Counted from the first letter of the stretch, positions 14,567 to 22,702 are shown. The stretch: 26,817 bases of DNA from Bacteroidales bacterium (GCA_031285575.1 JAITVX010000221.1:1-26817); one strand, 5' to 3'. Numbers and translations are program-made. Notes: generated from the letters alone by a model not told the origin.

Positions 14567-15871
14567 TTATTCAAGTTCGTAGTTGGAAGTTAGTGCACTG
14601 TTCCAGAACTGCACCTGAATTTCGGCGTCGATGGCCGTAGCCACATCGGGTGTATTGTCGGCGTCGGCAACGGGTATGTCGGCGCTGTTGCGTCCCGGAG
14701 CAACGATGTTTGTTATGTTGCACTTGTAATAGTCGTTGCGCAGCACGTCCCACTTGTTTGCAGCGTTGGCCGGGTCCTTGCCAAGGAATATATCCCAGTA
14801 GCAGTATCCGCCTGTGTATTCAACCATGCTTCCACCTTTTTCTGCCTGAAAGGCGTTTGCCGTACTCTCGTCAAAGAAGAAGGCGGCATCTGATGCCGGA
14901 GGGGTAACTGCCCAGAAATCCTGCGGAACGGTAACACTGTGAGTGCCTGTGGTAAAGTTGCCGGTGGTTCCCGTAGTTATTTCATTGGGTATGAATGTGG
15001 CGCGTACCGTAACGCGGGTAATCTCTTTACGGCTTTTGCCTTCCGAGGTATTTTCGGCTGCATAGCGTGCCGAATAATCGCCAATAGCAGGGGAGGGGTT
15101 GTCAGCGCGGCTCAACACCTCAGCATAGTCGGCGTTGCTGTTAACGTCGTTGAAGTCGGCGGCCGTGTAGGTTGCCCAGTTGGGGTCTTTGTGTTCTGCA
15201 GCTGCGCCCTGCATCATGAATATCTTTGTGTTGAAGTTGTTTACTGCAAACTCGAGCTGGCCTAATGTTCCGGGAATACCGCCCTGTGTCATGCCTGCCG
15301 CAGTTTCAACAGTTACCTTTGCAACAAGCCGGCGGCACTCCAGTTCCAAATTGTTGGCGGCAGCGCTTTCGTCGAGCACAAACGTGCTGTTTACTGGCAG
15401 TATGCTGAACATTGCCAAGCTGCCGGCACCTACCAAATCTGTGCGGTTCATTGTCTGCGCAGCAGTGCTGAGGGCGTTCATTGTCTGGTTTGCCAGGGCG
15501 GTGGCAACAGCTGCCGGCAGGTTTACGCCTGCAAATACTGTTTTGGGGCCGGTGGTGGTCGCAATTTTTTCAGTCGATTCATACAGGTCGGGCATTGACG
15601 AACTAAAGGTAGTTAACCGTTTGTGCGATTGCAGGGCTCCGGTAGTGAAGTAAATGAACACATCAACCGTGTTAACCAGCGTTTCTGCATCAGTAGCATT
15701 AGGGTCGTTAGTGGCGCGTGTTACAAGCCCCTGCGGAAAACTGACCGATACGGTCATCGAGGTGGCCTCGCCTTCTTCCGCAACGGCAGCGGCTGTTCCG
15801 TTATCTTTTTTACAGGAAGCAAGCAGCGCAGCGGCTGCAAGCAGCGTGATTAAAAATAGGTTTGTTTTCAT
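14567..15871 (-). CDS. Mfa1/FimA-type major fimbrial subunit (fimbrillin)
   Basis: A lipoprotein precursor of about 434 residues for the shaft of a type V fimbria. The Met at 15871 gives a clean lipoprotein signal (MKTNLFLITLLAAAALLASC, Cys20); a 13-residue longer start at 15910 is possible but breaks it. Seen: N-terminal domain with MTVSVSFPQGLVTRATNDPN and NTVDVFIYF; HKRLTTF; VFAGVNLPAA; LECRRLVAKVTVET; a C-terminal domain with YTGGYCYWDIFLG and VLRNDYYKCNITNI, the block typical of Mfa1-like proteins. Known: the subunits are lipidated, exported, then cleaved after an Arg in the N-terminal domain to allow strand exchange; LVTR-ATND is a candidate site, by analogy only. Confidence 0.87.
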   Translation of the reverse strand: MKTNLFLITLLAAAALLASCKKDNGTAAAVAEEGEATSMTVSVSFPQGLVTRATNDPNATDAETLVNTVDVFIYFTTGALQSHKRLTTFSSSMPDLYESTEKIATTTGPKTVFAGVNLPAAVATALANQTMNALSTAAQTMNRTDLVGAGSLAMFSILPVNSTFVLDESAAANNLELECRRLVAKVTVETAAGMTQGGIPGTLGQLEFAVNNFNTKIFMMQGAAAEHKDPNWATYTAADFNDVNSNADYAEVLSRADNPSPAIGDYSARYAAENTSEGKSRKEITRVTVRATFIPNEITTGTTGNFTTGTHSVTVPQDFWAVTPPASDAAFFFDESTANAFQAEKGGSMVEYTGGYCYWDIFLGKDPANAANKWDVLRNDYYKCNITNIVAPGRNSADIPVADADNTPDVATAIDAEIQVQFWNSALTSNYELE

Positions 15872-15914
15872 TTTCCGATGTTTTAAGTTAGTCATTATTG
15901 TATTCTGCAATTAA

Positions 15915-17369
15915 TTATTCTTGTTTCAGTTTGTTTGTTTCGGCAATATTCCTTGCGGCTTCGGCATTGGCGCCTTCGGCAGCCCTGGCAAAATGTGCGG
16001 CAGCGGCGTCATAGTCGCCCTGCATGGCGGCCAGCACTCCCATATTGTTTTCGCAGGCCGCGTCGCGGTTTGTTACCTTATCCAGATACATCTGTGCGGC
16101 GGCGGTATTGCCGGTAGCGAGGGCGTTTGCGGCAGCGTTGAAACATGCCACATCGCTGTCGGGAAACGTTTCAACTGCAATATTGAACATGCGCTGAAAC
16201 TCGGCGCTGCCTGCCTGGTATGTCTGTGCTATTGCGTACATTTCGCTAAGGCTAAGCCACGACGGACTGGTTTCAAGCATCCTTTTGCCGTCTTCCACGG
16301 TGAACGGCGCAACGGTATATTGCAGCCCGTAGTCGGTGCGGCGCAACCTGGGGAACATACTGGCCGACATGTCTCTGTAAGCCCCACCCGGCAAGGCCGC
16401 CAGCCTTCTTTCGCGCACATCGGGGCTGTCGGTGCTGCTTATAATATCGAGTGCCTGCTCGCGGTAGGCTGCGTATGAGGCCGACATCAGCTCTGCAAAC
16501 GCAGTCCAGTCTTCGCCTTTCCCTGATACGCGGAACAGCCTGTTTTCGAGCGAGCATACTGTGCGGATATATTCTTTCAGGGCCATGGCGCGCATGCCCG
16601 ACAGCTCGCGGTTTACCGAGGCTGCCCCGTCGGGAGAGGCATAGCCGTCGAAAGTGATGGCTGTAATGGTAATGGCTGGATTGTTTTTTATGTTCTGTAT
16701 TGCTGCGCCGATTTTCACCAGTTCAGCGGCGTTATTGTTAAGGTATGGATTCAATACCGTGCTGCCTGCCGCAAAGTCGAGGTATGCCTTCCCTGTTTCG
16801 CTGCGTGTTTTTACCGGTTCGGGGGCAGGCTCCTTAAACGAAATCATGAAGTTGAGCTGCACATCCCTGTATGGCTGTTCGGAAGGCGGGGTAAGATCCT
16901 GCATACTGTCTGCAACCGTTTCATAACTCATCTCTACAAGCGGCCACTCACCTTCGCGTATGGCAAGTGCGGCTTCTTTCATCCATGGTTCGTATGGAAT
17001 GGCTGCGGAGTAGCGATGTATGCGCGGCGCGTCTTTGTTGCCGGCATTGATGGCCAGCCCTACGCCAACAGGCCCGCGGCGAAGTTCCAGCAGGCGCTGA
17101 TAGGCACGGTGCCTGTTTTTGCCGTTTATCATTATGGCCGGCAAATCCATCGACACGCTGCTACCTTTCTGAATAGATGGGGTAAGCAGTATGAATGAAC
17201 GTTTTGGCACTTCGGTGTTATAGAGCCCTATGAGAAGGTCAACATATACCGAGTCGCCTCTGAGGGCGTATCTGCTGCCGGTTACCGTTGTGCGATTCTG
17301 CGCCGTTGCGGAAAGTGTTGCCAGCGTGGTGCACAGTATTGTAAGCAGTATTTTATTGGGGCGTTTCAT
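15915..17369 (-). CDS. DUF3868 / OmpA-like / TPR protein of the fimbrial operon
   Basis: An exported protein of about 484 residues. The Met at 17369 begins a classical signal peptide (MKRPNKILLTILCTTL...SATAQ) 11 bases after the DUF3575 stop; a start at 17462 would overlap that gene by over 80 bases. Seen: DUF3868-like N-terminal domain (about residues 20-190; YVDLLIGLYNTEVPKRSFILLTP); OmpA-like segment with LDFAAGSTVLNPYLNNNAAEL and FDGYASPDGAASVNRELSGMRA (about 210-310); and a TPR-like C-terminus (MYAIAQTYQ, ACFNAAANALATGNTAAAQMY, NMGVLAAMQGDYDAAAAHFARAA). DUF3868/OmpA proteins next to Mfa-type subunits are conserved in Bacteroidales and probably anchor or assemble the fimbria at the peptidoglycan; that role is inference. 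Confidence 0.87.
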   Translation of the reverse strand: MKRPNKILLTILCTTLATLSATAQNRTTVTGSRYALRGDSVYVDLLIGLYNTEVPKRSFILLTPSIQKGSSVSMDLPAIMINGKNRHRAYQRLLELRRGPVGVGLAINAGNKDAPRIHRYSAAIPYEPWMKEAALAIREGEWPLVEMSYETVADSMQDLTPPSEQPYRDVQLNFMISFKEPAPEPVKTRSETGKAYLDFAAGSTVLNPYLNNNAAELVKIGAAIQNIKNNPAITITAITFDGYASPDGAASVNRELSGMRAMALKEYIRTVCSLENRLFRVSGKGEDWTAFAELMSASYAAYREQALDIISSTDSPDVRERRLAALPGGAYRDMSASMFPRLRRTDYGLQYTVAPFTVEDGKRMLETSPSWLSLSEMYAIAQTYQAGSAEFQRMFNIAVETFPDSDVACFNAAANALATGNTAAAQMYLDKVTNRDAACENNMGVLAAMQGDYDAAAAHFARAAEGANAEAARNIAETNKLKQE

Positions 17370-17380
17370 CGTGTGTCCGG

Positions 17381-18145
17381 TTAAAAGAGATATATAAGGT
17401 TTAATCCGGCACGTGTAAGCCCCCAGTAGTTTTTTGTTTCGTCTGTCAGCAGCCTGGCGCATGTCTGGCAGGGGTATTTGCCATACTGCAGTTGCATGAA
17501 TCCGGCTCCCGCTTCAGCTTCAAGGCTAAGCCGCGGCGTAACCATCCAGTGATATCCGTACGACAGCCCCGCACCTGCAAGGCTTCCTTCAAAGCGGTAG
17601 GTGTTCATTGTTTCGGTAAAGGCAGAGCCGGGCAGACTTCCTACATTATAGTATGCGTAGTGCCCGTGCAGACCAAAAAAGTGACCGTTGAATGCTTCTA
17701 AAGGCCATAATCTGAATTCGGGCTGAGAGAGGAAGAATTTGAATTTGGAGTTTTCTTCCTTGTTGTAAGTCCACGGATTCAGGCTGAACGACAGGTCGAT
17801 GGTTGCTTTTCGCCACAGCCTCAGTTCGACAGCCAAATTCATTGTTGTGGCCATACTGTAAAGCAGGTTTGTTTTGATGGCAAAATGTGGTGTTTCGTCA
17901 AGTCGGTAGGCGACGGGGTATCCGTCGAGTGGTGCAGGCTGTTCTGCGGTTTTCAGCGCCACCCGCTGCGTTATGGCAGGCGCTGCCACTCCATGCACGG
18001 CTTCGGGTTCGGGTGCAGACTGTTGCGCCGCGGCATTTTCTGACAATACAATAAAGGCAACAGCCAAAATCACTTTTACGGCGACACGGGCCTGCCGTTT
18101 CATGATATATTTCATACTGTTTATGCCTTTAATATTTTTCATCAT
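17381..18145 (-). CDS. DUF3575 outer-membrane protein of the fimbrial operon
   Basis: A 254-residue predicted outer-membrane beta-barrel-like protein. Seen: signal peptide (MKRQARVAVKVILAVAFIVLSENAAAQ); a Pro/Ala-rich spacer; then the DUF3575 domain from HFAIKTNLLYSMATTMNLAVELRLWRKATIDLSFSLNPWTYN through FRLWPLEAFNGHFFGLHGHYAYYN to GYHWMVTPRLSLEAEAGAGF and a final aromatic (YLF), as in barrel proteins. Two cysteines lie in YPCQTCARL. Several Met codons are possible (18145, 18115, 18103); 18103 gives the neatest signal. First gene of the operon DUF3575, DUF3868/OmpA, Mfa1-like, Mfa2-like. Its exact function is unknown; the conserved neighbourhood implies fimbrial assembly. Confidence 0.87.
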   Translation of the reverse strand: MMKNIKGINSMKYIMKRQARVAVKVILAVAFIVLSENAAAQQSAPEPEAVHGVAAPAITQRVALKTAEQPAPLDGYPVAYRLDETPHFAIKTNLLYSMATTMNLAVELRLWRKATIDLSFSLNPWTYNKEENSKFKFFLSQPEFRLWPLEAFNGHFFGLHGHYAYYNVGSLPGSAFTETMNTYRFEGSLAGAGLSYGYHWMVTPRLSLEAEAGAGFMQLQYGKYPCQTCARLLTDETKNYWGLTRAGLNLIYLF

Positions 18146-18245
18146 TAAGTTTCAGGAAAACGGCTGTAAAGTAAACCAATATTTTCTAATTTAATTGGTG
18201 TGGAATAATTAATTTGTGTTAATATTTTCGTTTACTACTGAAATT

Positions 18246-19856
18246 TTACTTGTTATATAAATCGAAAAAATCATTTCCCTTGTCGTCGGTAATTATAAAT
18301 GCAGGCATGTTTACAACGTCTATTTTCCTGACTGCTTCCATGCCAAGTTCTTCAAAAGCGATTATATCGAGCGATTTAATGTTTTCTTCCGCCAGTATGG
18401 CTGCTGGGCCTCCTATTGAGCCGAGATAAAAGCCGCCATGTTTTTTACATGAATCTGTAACCTTGCGGCTTCTGTTTCCTTTTGCCAGCATTATCAGCGA
18501 CCCTCCTGCCGACTGAAACAGCTCAACATAGTCGTCCATGCGGCCTGCGGTAGTGGGGCCAAAACTGCCCGATACCATGCCTGCCGGTGTTTTTGCCGGA
18601 CCTGCATAATAAACCGGGTGGTTTTTAAAATATTCCGGCAGCGGATTCCCTTCGTCAAGCATTTTTTTAATTCCGGCATGAGCGGCGTCGCGAGCAACAA
18701 TCAGCGTGCCGGTCAGGCTTAAACGTGTTTTAACAGGGTACCGTGTAAGTTCGTTCAGGATTTCTCTTACCGGACGGTTAAGGTTAATCTGTACCGGTTC
18801 TTCAAGTTCCGGCGGTGTTGCAGGAAGAAAACGTTCAGGATTCTTTTCAAGTTTTTCAAGAAAAATACCGTCCCGCGTAATTTTTGCTCTGATATTCCTG
18901 TCGGCGCTGCAGCTTACGCCAAGCCCTACTGGACAGGATGCTGCATGGCGTGGCAAACGTATAACACGGACATCGTGAACGAAATACTTCCCGCCAAACT
19001 GCGCTCCGACACCGTATTCACGGCATATTTTTTCTATTCTTTTTTCCCATTCCGTATCGCGGAAAGCCCTTCCTCCTTCACTTCCTGTTACGTGAAGGCT
19101 GTCGAGACATCCTGCTGATGCAAGTTTTACCGCAGAGAGGCAACTCTCGGCCGAAGCGCCGCCTACTGCTAGCGCCAGATGATACGGAGGGCAGGCCGAC
19201 GAGCCAAGTATTCTGATTTTTTCGCTTATGAAACGTATCAGCGACTCTTCATTCAGAAGCGATTTTGTTTCCTGATACAAGAAAGTCTTGTTTGCCGAAC
19301 CGCCTCCCTTGGCCATGAAAAGGAACTCGTATGCGTCGCCTTCCGTTGACGATATGTCGATATGGGCAGGAAGGTTTGTTCCGGTATTTTTTTCGTCGAA
19401 CATTGTAAGTGGTGCAATTTGCGAGTATCTCAGGTTTCTGGTTTTAAAGGCCTCGAAGATTCCTTTCGACAGAAATTTTCTGTCATCAACGCCAGTCCAC
19501 ACCTGTTCTCCTTTTTCTGCCTTCACAATTGCGGTTCCCGTATCCTGGCACCACGGGAGCTCTCCTTTTGCCGAAACTGCCGAGTTTTTAAGCATCAGAC
19601 GGGCTACAAAACGGTCGTTGGCAGAAGCTTCCGGGTCATTAAGTATTAGCGCCAGCTTTTCGAGGTGCGACGCTCTGAGGTAAAACGACACATCCGAAAT
19701 GGCTTCCTCTGCAAGAAGCGCAAGCCCTTCAGGGGCAATTTTAACTATTGTTCTGCCGTCGAAGTTTACTGTCGAAACATAGTCTTTTGTTACCAGCCTG
19801 TATTCTGTTGTATCGGCGCCAGGCTGAAAGGGTTTTTCGTATATGAATTCCGGCAT
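18246..19856 (-). CDS. fumA: Class I (iron-sulfur) fumarate hydratase
   Basis: Cytoplasmic TCA enzyme that interconverts fumarate and L-malate with an oxygen-sensitive [4Fe-4S] cluster. The Met at 19856 gives MPEFIYEKPFQPGADTTEYR, aligned with the E. coli FumA N-terminus; a start at 19889 adds 11 unrelated residues and overlaps the upstream fragment. The 536-residue length is normal for the long single-chain form. Seen: cluster cysteines C103 (PWCQDTGTA), C222 (SSACPPYHLA) and C316 (GVSCSADRN), near E. coli positions 105, 224 and 318; substrate-binding NTGTNLPAHID, GGGSANKTFL and GPTTAGRMDDYV. Alpha and beta halves are fused, as usual. It lies 10 bases downstream of a truncated xylA and probably shares its transcript. 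Confidence 0.95.
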   Translation of the reverse strand: MPEFIYEKPFQPGADTTEYRLVTKDYVSTVNFDGRTIVKIAPEGLALLAEEAISDVSFYLRASHLEKLALILNDPEASANDRFVARLMLKNSAVSAKGELPWCQDTGTAIVKAEKGEQVWTGVDDRKFLSKGIFEAFKTRNLRYSQIAPLTMFDEKNTGTNLPAHIDISSTEGDAYEFLFMAKGGGSANKTFLYQETKSLLNEESLIRFISEKIRILGSSACPPYHLALAVGGASAESCLSAVKLASAGCLDSLHVTGSEGGRAFRDTEWEKRIEKICREYGVGAQFGGKYFVHDVRVIRLPRHAASCPVGLGVSCSADRNIRAKITRDGIFLEKLEKNPERFLPATPPELEEPVQINLNRPVREILNELTRYPVKTRLSLTGTLIVARDAAHAGIKKMLDEGNPLPEYFKNHPVYYAGPAKTPAGMVSGSFGPTTAGRMDDYVELFQSAGGSLIMLAKGNRSRKVTDSCKKHGGFYLGSIGGPAAILAEENIKSLDIIAFEELGMEAVRKIDVVNMPAFIITDDKGNDFFDLYNK

Positions 19857-19866
19857 CTGTTCAAAA

Positions 19867-20163
19867 TTAAATTTTAGTAATAAATTCAAATGCAGCGTCG
19901 AGGCGGCGTTTTATTTTGTCGTCGCCCTTTTCACTGTTCCACGGATACATGTGCGTTGCGCTGCCAAAGGGGGCGGAGCCGTCGCCGCAAAATGAATGCC
20001 CGCAGGCAACAGCAAAGCGCAGATGATCTTTCATCTTTTTACCCGCAACTTCCTGTTCCGTATTATACCATCTGAAAGCAAGATGGTTTTTCGACCCTGC
20101 GCCTTCGTATTTTATTTTCCATGTTCCATGATATGTCTCATGCCGGCCATTATAAATTATCAT
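19867..20163 (-). pseudogene. xylA: Truncated xylose isomerase (N-terminal fragment)
   Basis: A 98-codon ORF whose sequence matches the start of xylose isomerase: WKIKYEGAGSKNHLAFRWYN, then GKKMKDHLRFAVACGHSFCGDG, PFGSATHMYPWN and KIKRRLDAAFEFITKI. A complete XylA has about 435-440 residues; here the frame stops right where homologues continue with the strand bearing the catalytic His (FEF..K-G---YCFHD-D). All metal ligands and catalytic residues are therefore missing, so it cannot be an isomerase. The fumarase start follows 10 bases later, as though the 3' part of xylA was deleted in joining it to fumarase. The fragment may persist as a leader ORF for fumarase; that is inference. Confidence 0.82.
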
Positions 20164-20504
20164 TTTTCTTAATTATTGGCTGTTTAAACACTATTTCCGC
20201 CCGAAATGCCTTTTCAATATTTGTTGGAACGCTGTTTATATTTACTGGGGGCAAGATAGTTTTTTCAGTATTATTAACATGCAATTGGAAAGGGATTTTT
20301 TTAATGAATTTTATTGTGAAAAGGTATAGGTAAATTCACATAGAAATAATGCTTTTAATACATTGTAAACAATGCTATTAATACATGCATACCTCTATTT
20401 ATTTACCAATCCCTAAATTCTTCCTGTACAGATTCACTAAAATTTTTGCATGAAAATACTCAGGGTTTTACTGGTGAACCCAAAAGATTCCTTGTTTATA
20501 AGGG
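20164..20504. other. Non-coding stretch upstream of the xylA fragment
   Basis: About 340 A/T-rich bases in which I see no gene. It should contain the promoter of the xylA-fragment/fumarase unit, but no convincing TTG-N19-TAnnTTTG was found; on the minus strand a TTG with a TAGTGTTT box 21 bases on, near 20190-20222, is the closest. It also holds a short direct repeat (20348-20386) and a small hairpin with arms GGGTT/AACCC near 20463-20481. Confidence 0.4.
20348..20386. repeat. 16-base direct repeat, two copies
   Basis: AATGCTTTTAATACAT (20348-20363) and AATGCTATTAATACAT (20371-20386) differ at one base and are 23 bases apart start to start. This could be a pair of regulator half-sites or chance in A/T-rich sequence. 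Confidence 0.4.
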
Positions 20505-20535
20505 TAATAAATAAAAAGACGCCTGGGAGGCGTCT
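20505..20535 (-). terminator. Rho-independent terminator (minus strand), orphan
   Basis: On the minus strand a perfect 8-bp stem AGACGCCT-CCC-AGGCGTCT (20535-20517) is followed by TTTTTATTTATT. It lies about 155 bases beyond the terminator of the SPFH gene, with no ORF between them. Confidence 0.75.
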
Positions 20536-20689
20536 GCGATTTACCTAAATCTGATTGTAGAATTCGCCGGACGGCGTTTATTAAGAATGCTTTTGTTGTA
20601 AAGACGTAAAATAATTAAAAATATTGCACCTGTATGGTTAATGAAAAGTTAATGTTTTTACCTGTCTGTTAATTGATGAGTTGCCTGGA

Positions 20690-20726
20690 TAAAAAAGAGG
20701 CTGTCCAAAAAATTTGAGCAGCCTCC
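20690..20726 (-). terminator. Rho-independent terminator of the nfeD-SPFH operon
   Basis: On the minus strand GGAGGCTG and CAGCCTC pair around an A/T-rich loop, followed directly by TTTTTT (20696-20691). It begins 29 bases after the SPFH stop codon. Confidence 0.82.
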
Positions 20727-20754
20727 ATAATATACATGCAAAACGTATTGATGT

Positions 20755-21693
20755 TTATCTTTTTTTATCCTTTGTTTCATTGAATACGGATGTTGCCGTT
20801 GCAACAATACCTGCAATATCGGACAGGTTAGACGGTAAAATCATTGTATTGTTTGTTTTGGCAAGGTTACCGAATGCTGTCAGGTACTGTTCGGCAATAC
20901 GCAGGTTAACGGCATTGAGTCCATTTTCTTCCGAGATTGCCTTCGAGATTGCCTGAAGTCCGTTTGCGGTTGCTACGGCTACTTGCTCTATTTCCGAAGC
21001 GCGTCCGGCTGCTTCGTTAATACGTCTTTGTTTTTCGCCTTCCGATTTAAGTATAAATTCCTGCTTGTCACCTTCGGCTACGTTAATTTTGGCCTGCTTG
21101 GCTCCTTCCGATTCGGCTATTATAGCTCGTTTCTCCCTTTCTGCCCTCATCTGTTTTTCCATGGCGTCGCGGATACTCTGTGGCGGAGATATGTTTTTAA
21201 CTTCATAGCGTGTTACTTTCACCCCCCACGGGTCGCTTGCCTTGTCAACCGCATCAACAATCGTTGCGTTAATCGATTCGCGTTCTTCAAACGTACGGTC
21301 AAGTTCAAGTTTCCCTATTACGCTCCTCATGGTTGTCTGCGCAATCTGTATGGAAGCAAACCGGTAGTTGTCAATACCGTACGACGCCTTCTGAGGATCG
21401 AGTACCTGCAGATACAGTATGCCGTCAACTTCCACTGCAATATTATCGCGGGTAATGCAGACCTGCGGCGCAACATCAATGGCCTGTTCCTTCAGTGTGT
21501 GCTTGTACCTTACTTTGTCGAAAAATGGAATAAGTATCTGGAAGCCGGCGGTAAATGTTGCCCTGTACTTTCCAAGCCTTTCAACAATTATAGCTGTCCT
21601 TTGGGGGACAATCTTAATCATGGAGGATATGAATATAAACCCGAAAAAGATTATTCCCAGCAAAATTAATGTAGAACTGTCCATCTCAATCAT
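20755..21693 (-). CDS. SPFH/band-7 (stomatin-like, QmcA-type) membrane protein
   Basis: A 312-residue membrane-anchored SPFH protein that forms large ring or cage oligomers in the inner membrane. Seen: one N-terminal membrane helix (about residues 8-28); the SPFH/PHB domain from VPQRTAIIVERLGKYRATFTAGFQILIPFFDKV to VTRYEVKNISPPQSIRDAMEKQM; a long coiled coil rich in Ala/Glu/Lys (REKRAIIAESEGAKQAKINVAEGDKQ); and a C-terminal tail. The start overlaps the nfeD stop (ATGA), so translation is coupled. SPFH plus NfeD is a conserved operon (QmcA/YbbK-type); roles proposed for it are membrane microdomain organisation and control of membrane proteases. It ends at a strong terminator. Confidence 0.93.
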   Translation of the reverse strand: MIEMDSSTLILLGIIFFGFIFISSMIKIVPQRTAIIVERLGKYRATFTAGFQILIPFFDKVRYKHTLKEQAIDVAPQVCITRDNIAVEVDGILYLQVLDPQKASYGIDNYRFASIQIAQTTMRSVIGKLELDRTFEERESINATIVDAVDKASDPWGVKVTRYEVKNISPPQSIRDAMEKQMRAEREKRAIIAESEGAKQAKINVAEGDKQEFILKSEGEKQRRINEAAGRASEIEQVAVATANGLQAISKAISEENGLNAVNLRIAEQYLTAFGNLAKTNNTMILPSNLSDIAGIVATATSVFNETKDKKR

Positions 21694-22142
21694 TTTTTAA
21701 ATTTAACTTTAAGTATAAAACCTTCCTTATATGTTATCTCAACAATCTGGCCTGTTTTTACCGGTATGTCGGCTTCTGCCTTCCACTGTGTTCCTTTAAA
21801 TTCAACCTTTCCCCTGTTGTTACCGTCAAAATCGGTTACAGCAACAGCTTCCCTGCCTGTAAATTCATCTTCTATGCTTCTCGATTTTTCATCTTCAGTA
21901 AAAAAGAATTTCCTGCGCATCATTTTTCTCAGACCCAGCAGCGAAAGTACCGATATAACCGCAAATATTATTATCTGCAGGTTAATTCCGGGCTCGCCTA
22001 TAAGGCATGCAACAGCGGTTATACAAGCGCCAAAACCAAAGAAGAAGATAAAAAAACCAGGCGTAACAAGCTCAAACAGGAAAAAGAGCAAGCCGAGAGC
22101 GAACCAGAAAACTTCTGGCCTGGAAAAGATATCTGTAATCAT
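21690..22142 (-). CDS. NfeD-family membrane protein (short form)
   Basis: A 150-residue protein with three membrane helices (about 10-30, 33-50, 56-73) and a cytosolic C-terminal OB-fold domain (about 95-150). Seen: FWFALGLLFFLFELVTPGFFIFFFGFGA, the typical short-NfeD first hairpin, and DEFTGREAVAVTDFDGNNRGKVEFKGTQWKAEAD...TGQIVEITYKEGFILKVK, the classic NfeD OB-fold with G-V-F-G-W-A spacing. It lacks the serine protease domain of long NfeD. Known: the OB-fold docks on the partner SPFH protein, which is encoded next. First gene of the operon, with a strong promoter 25 bases upstream. Confidence 0.92.
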   Translation of the reverse strand: MITDIFSRPEVFWFALGLLFFLFELVTPGFFIFFFGFGACITAVACLIGEPGINLQIIIFAVISVLSLLGLRKMMRRKFFFTEDEKSRSIEDEFTGREAVAVTDFDGNNRGKVEFKGTQWKAEADIPVKTGQIVEITYKEGFILKVKFKK

Positions 22143-22166
22143 AGTTGATAGTTTATTTTAATTTTA

Positions 22167-22196
22167 CAAAGGTAAAAAAATAATCTATATAAACAA
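22167..22196 (-). promoter_or_regulatory. Bacteroidetes-type promoter of the nfeD-SPFH operon
   Basis: On the minus strand TTG (22196-22194), exactly 19 bases, then TACCTTTG (22174-22167). This is the best match to TTG-N19-TAnnTTTG in the window. Transcription would start about 18 bases before the nfeD ATG. Confidence 0.78.
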
Positions 22197-22293
22197 CTGT
22201 AATATGATAAATATCACGGCAAACACATCTATATCTTTTTGTGCAATGTGTATAAAGTTTTATCCTTCCGGTTTAACGTTCCATTCGTATTGA

Positions 22294-22478
22294 GCATACC
22301 TGCGAGAATTGCCAAATTTGAACCTGACAAATATATATTGGGTAATTGTAGGTGGCGAAAGTGGAACAAAATCTCGCTCTATGGACGAAACAAAAAAGAG
22401 GCAGGTCGTTTGTTGTGTGGGCAGATTTATGATGATATGCCCGAAATGATAGAAAAAATCAAAAGACTGCGAGCGTAG
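22294..22478 (+). pseudogene. Decayed DUF5131 (phage Gp37/Gp68-like) gene, frame change
   Basis: Two reading frames together recall the C-terminal end of DUF5131 proteins. From 22294 one frame reads LPNLNLTNIYWVIVGGESG followed by TKSRSMDE, the family's signature block. After about 22395 the matching sequence moves to another frame: NKKEAGRLLCGQIYDDMPEM, then IEKIKRLRA and a stop at 22476-22478, which is the usual end of the family. The segment normally between them (the QC...PFFFKQWG block) and the whole N-terminal part are missing. It is a deleted, frameshifted remnant, likely from a phage or mobile element. Confidence 0.7.
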
Positions 22479-22479
22479 C

Positions 22480-22665
22480 GTGACAGGACAAAGCAATCCA
22501 GACATGACGTAACATGGATTGCTTCGTTCCTACTAATGACAGATTTGCGTAAGCCTCTAATTTTTAAACGATCTGTCATGATCGCATGATGCCACATGTT
22601 TGGGATAGGTTCTCGCAAAGAACATTAAATAACATGTTTGCTTAATTTCCGAAGAAGTCTGTCGA
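22480..22665. repeat. MITE-like repeat, copy 3 (one end degraded)
   Basis: The core shares CAATCCAGA...AACATGGATTGCTTCGT with copy 1, and the right end ATTTCCGAAGAAGTCTGT (about 22645-22662) is an inverted form of the AGACTTCTTCGGAAA terminus of the other copies. A matching left terminus is not evident; this side abuts the DUF5131 relic. A separate inverted pair, ATGACAGAT / ATCTGTCAT (about 22535-22580), lies inside. Confidence 0.5.
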
Positions 22666-22702
22666 TTTTAGCATAGAATACTACTGTTTTTCTTTAAATT
22701 CG

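Noticed and set aside
20121..20333. Plus-strand ORF of 70 codons
   Set aside because: Partly antisense to the xylA fragment, partly A/T-rich spacer; no promoter or family match.
20983..21669. Plus-strand ORF of 228 codons
   Set aside because: Antisense to the SPFH gene, which has clear domains, promoter and terminator.
22260..22505. Minus-strand ORF of 81 codons
   Set aside because: Antisense to the DUF5131 relic and repeat; no start context or homology.
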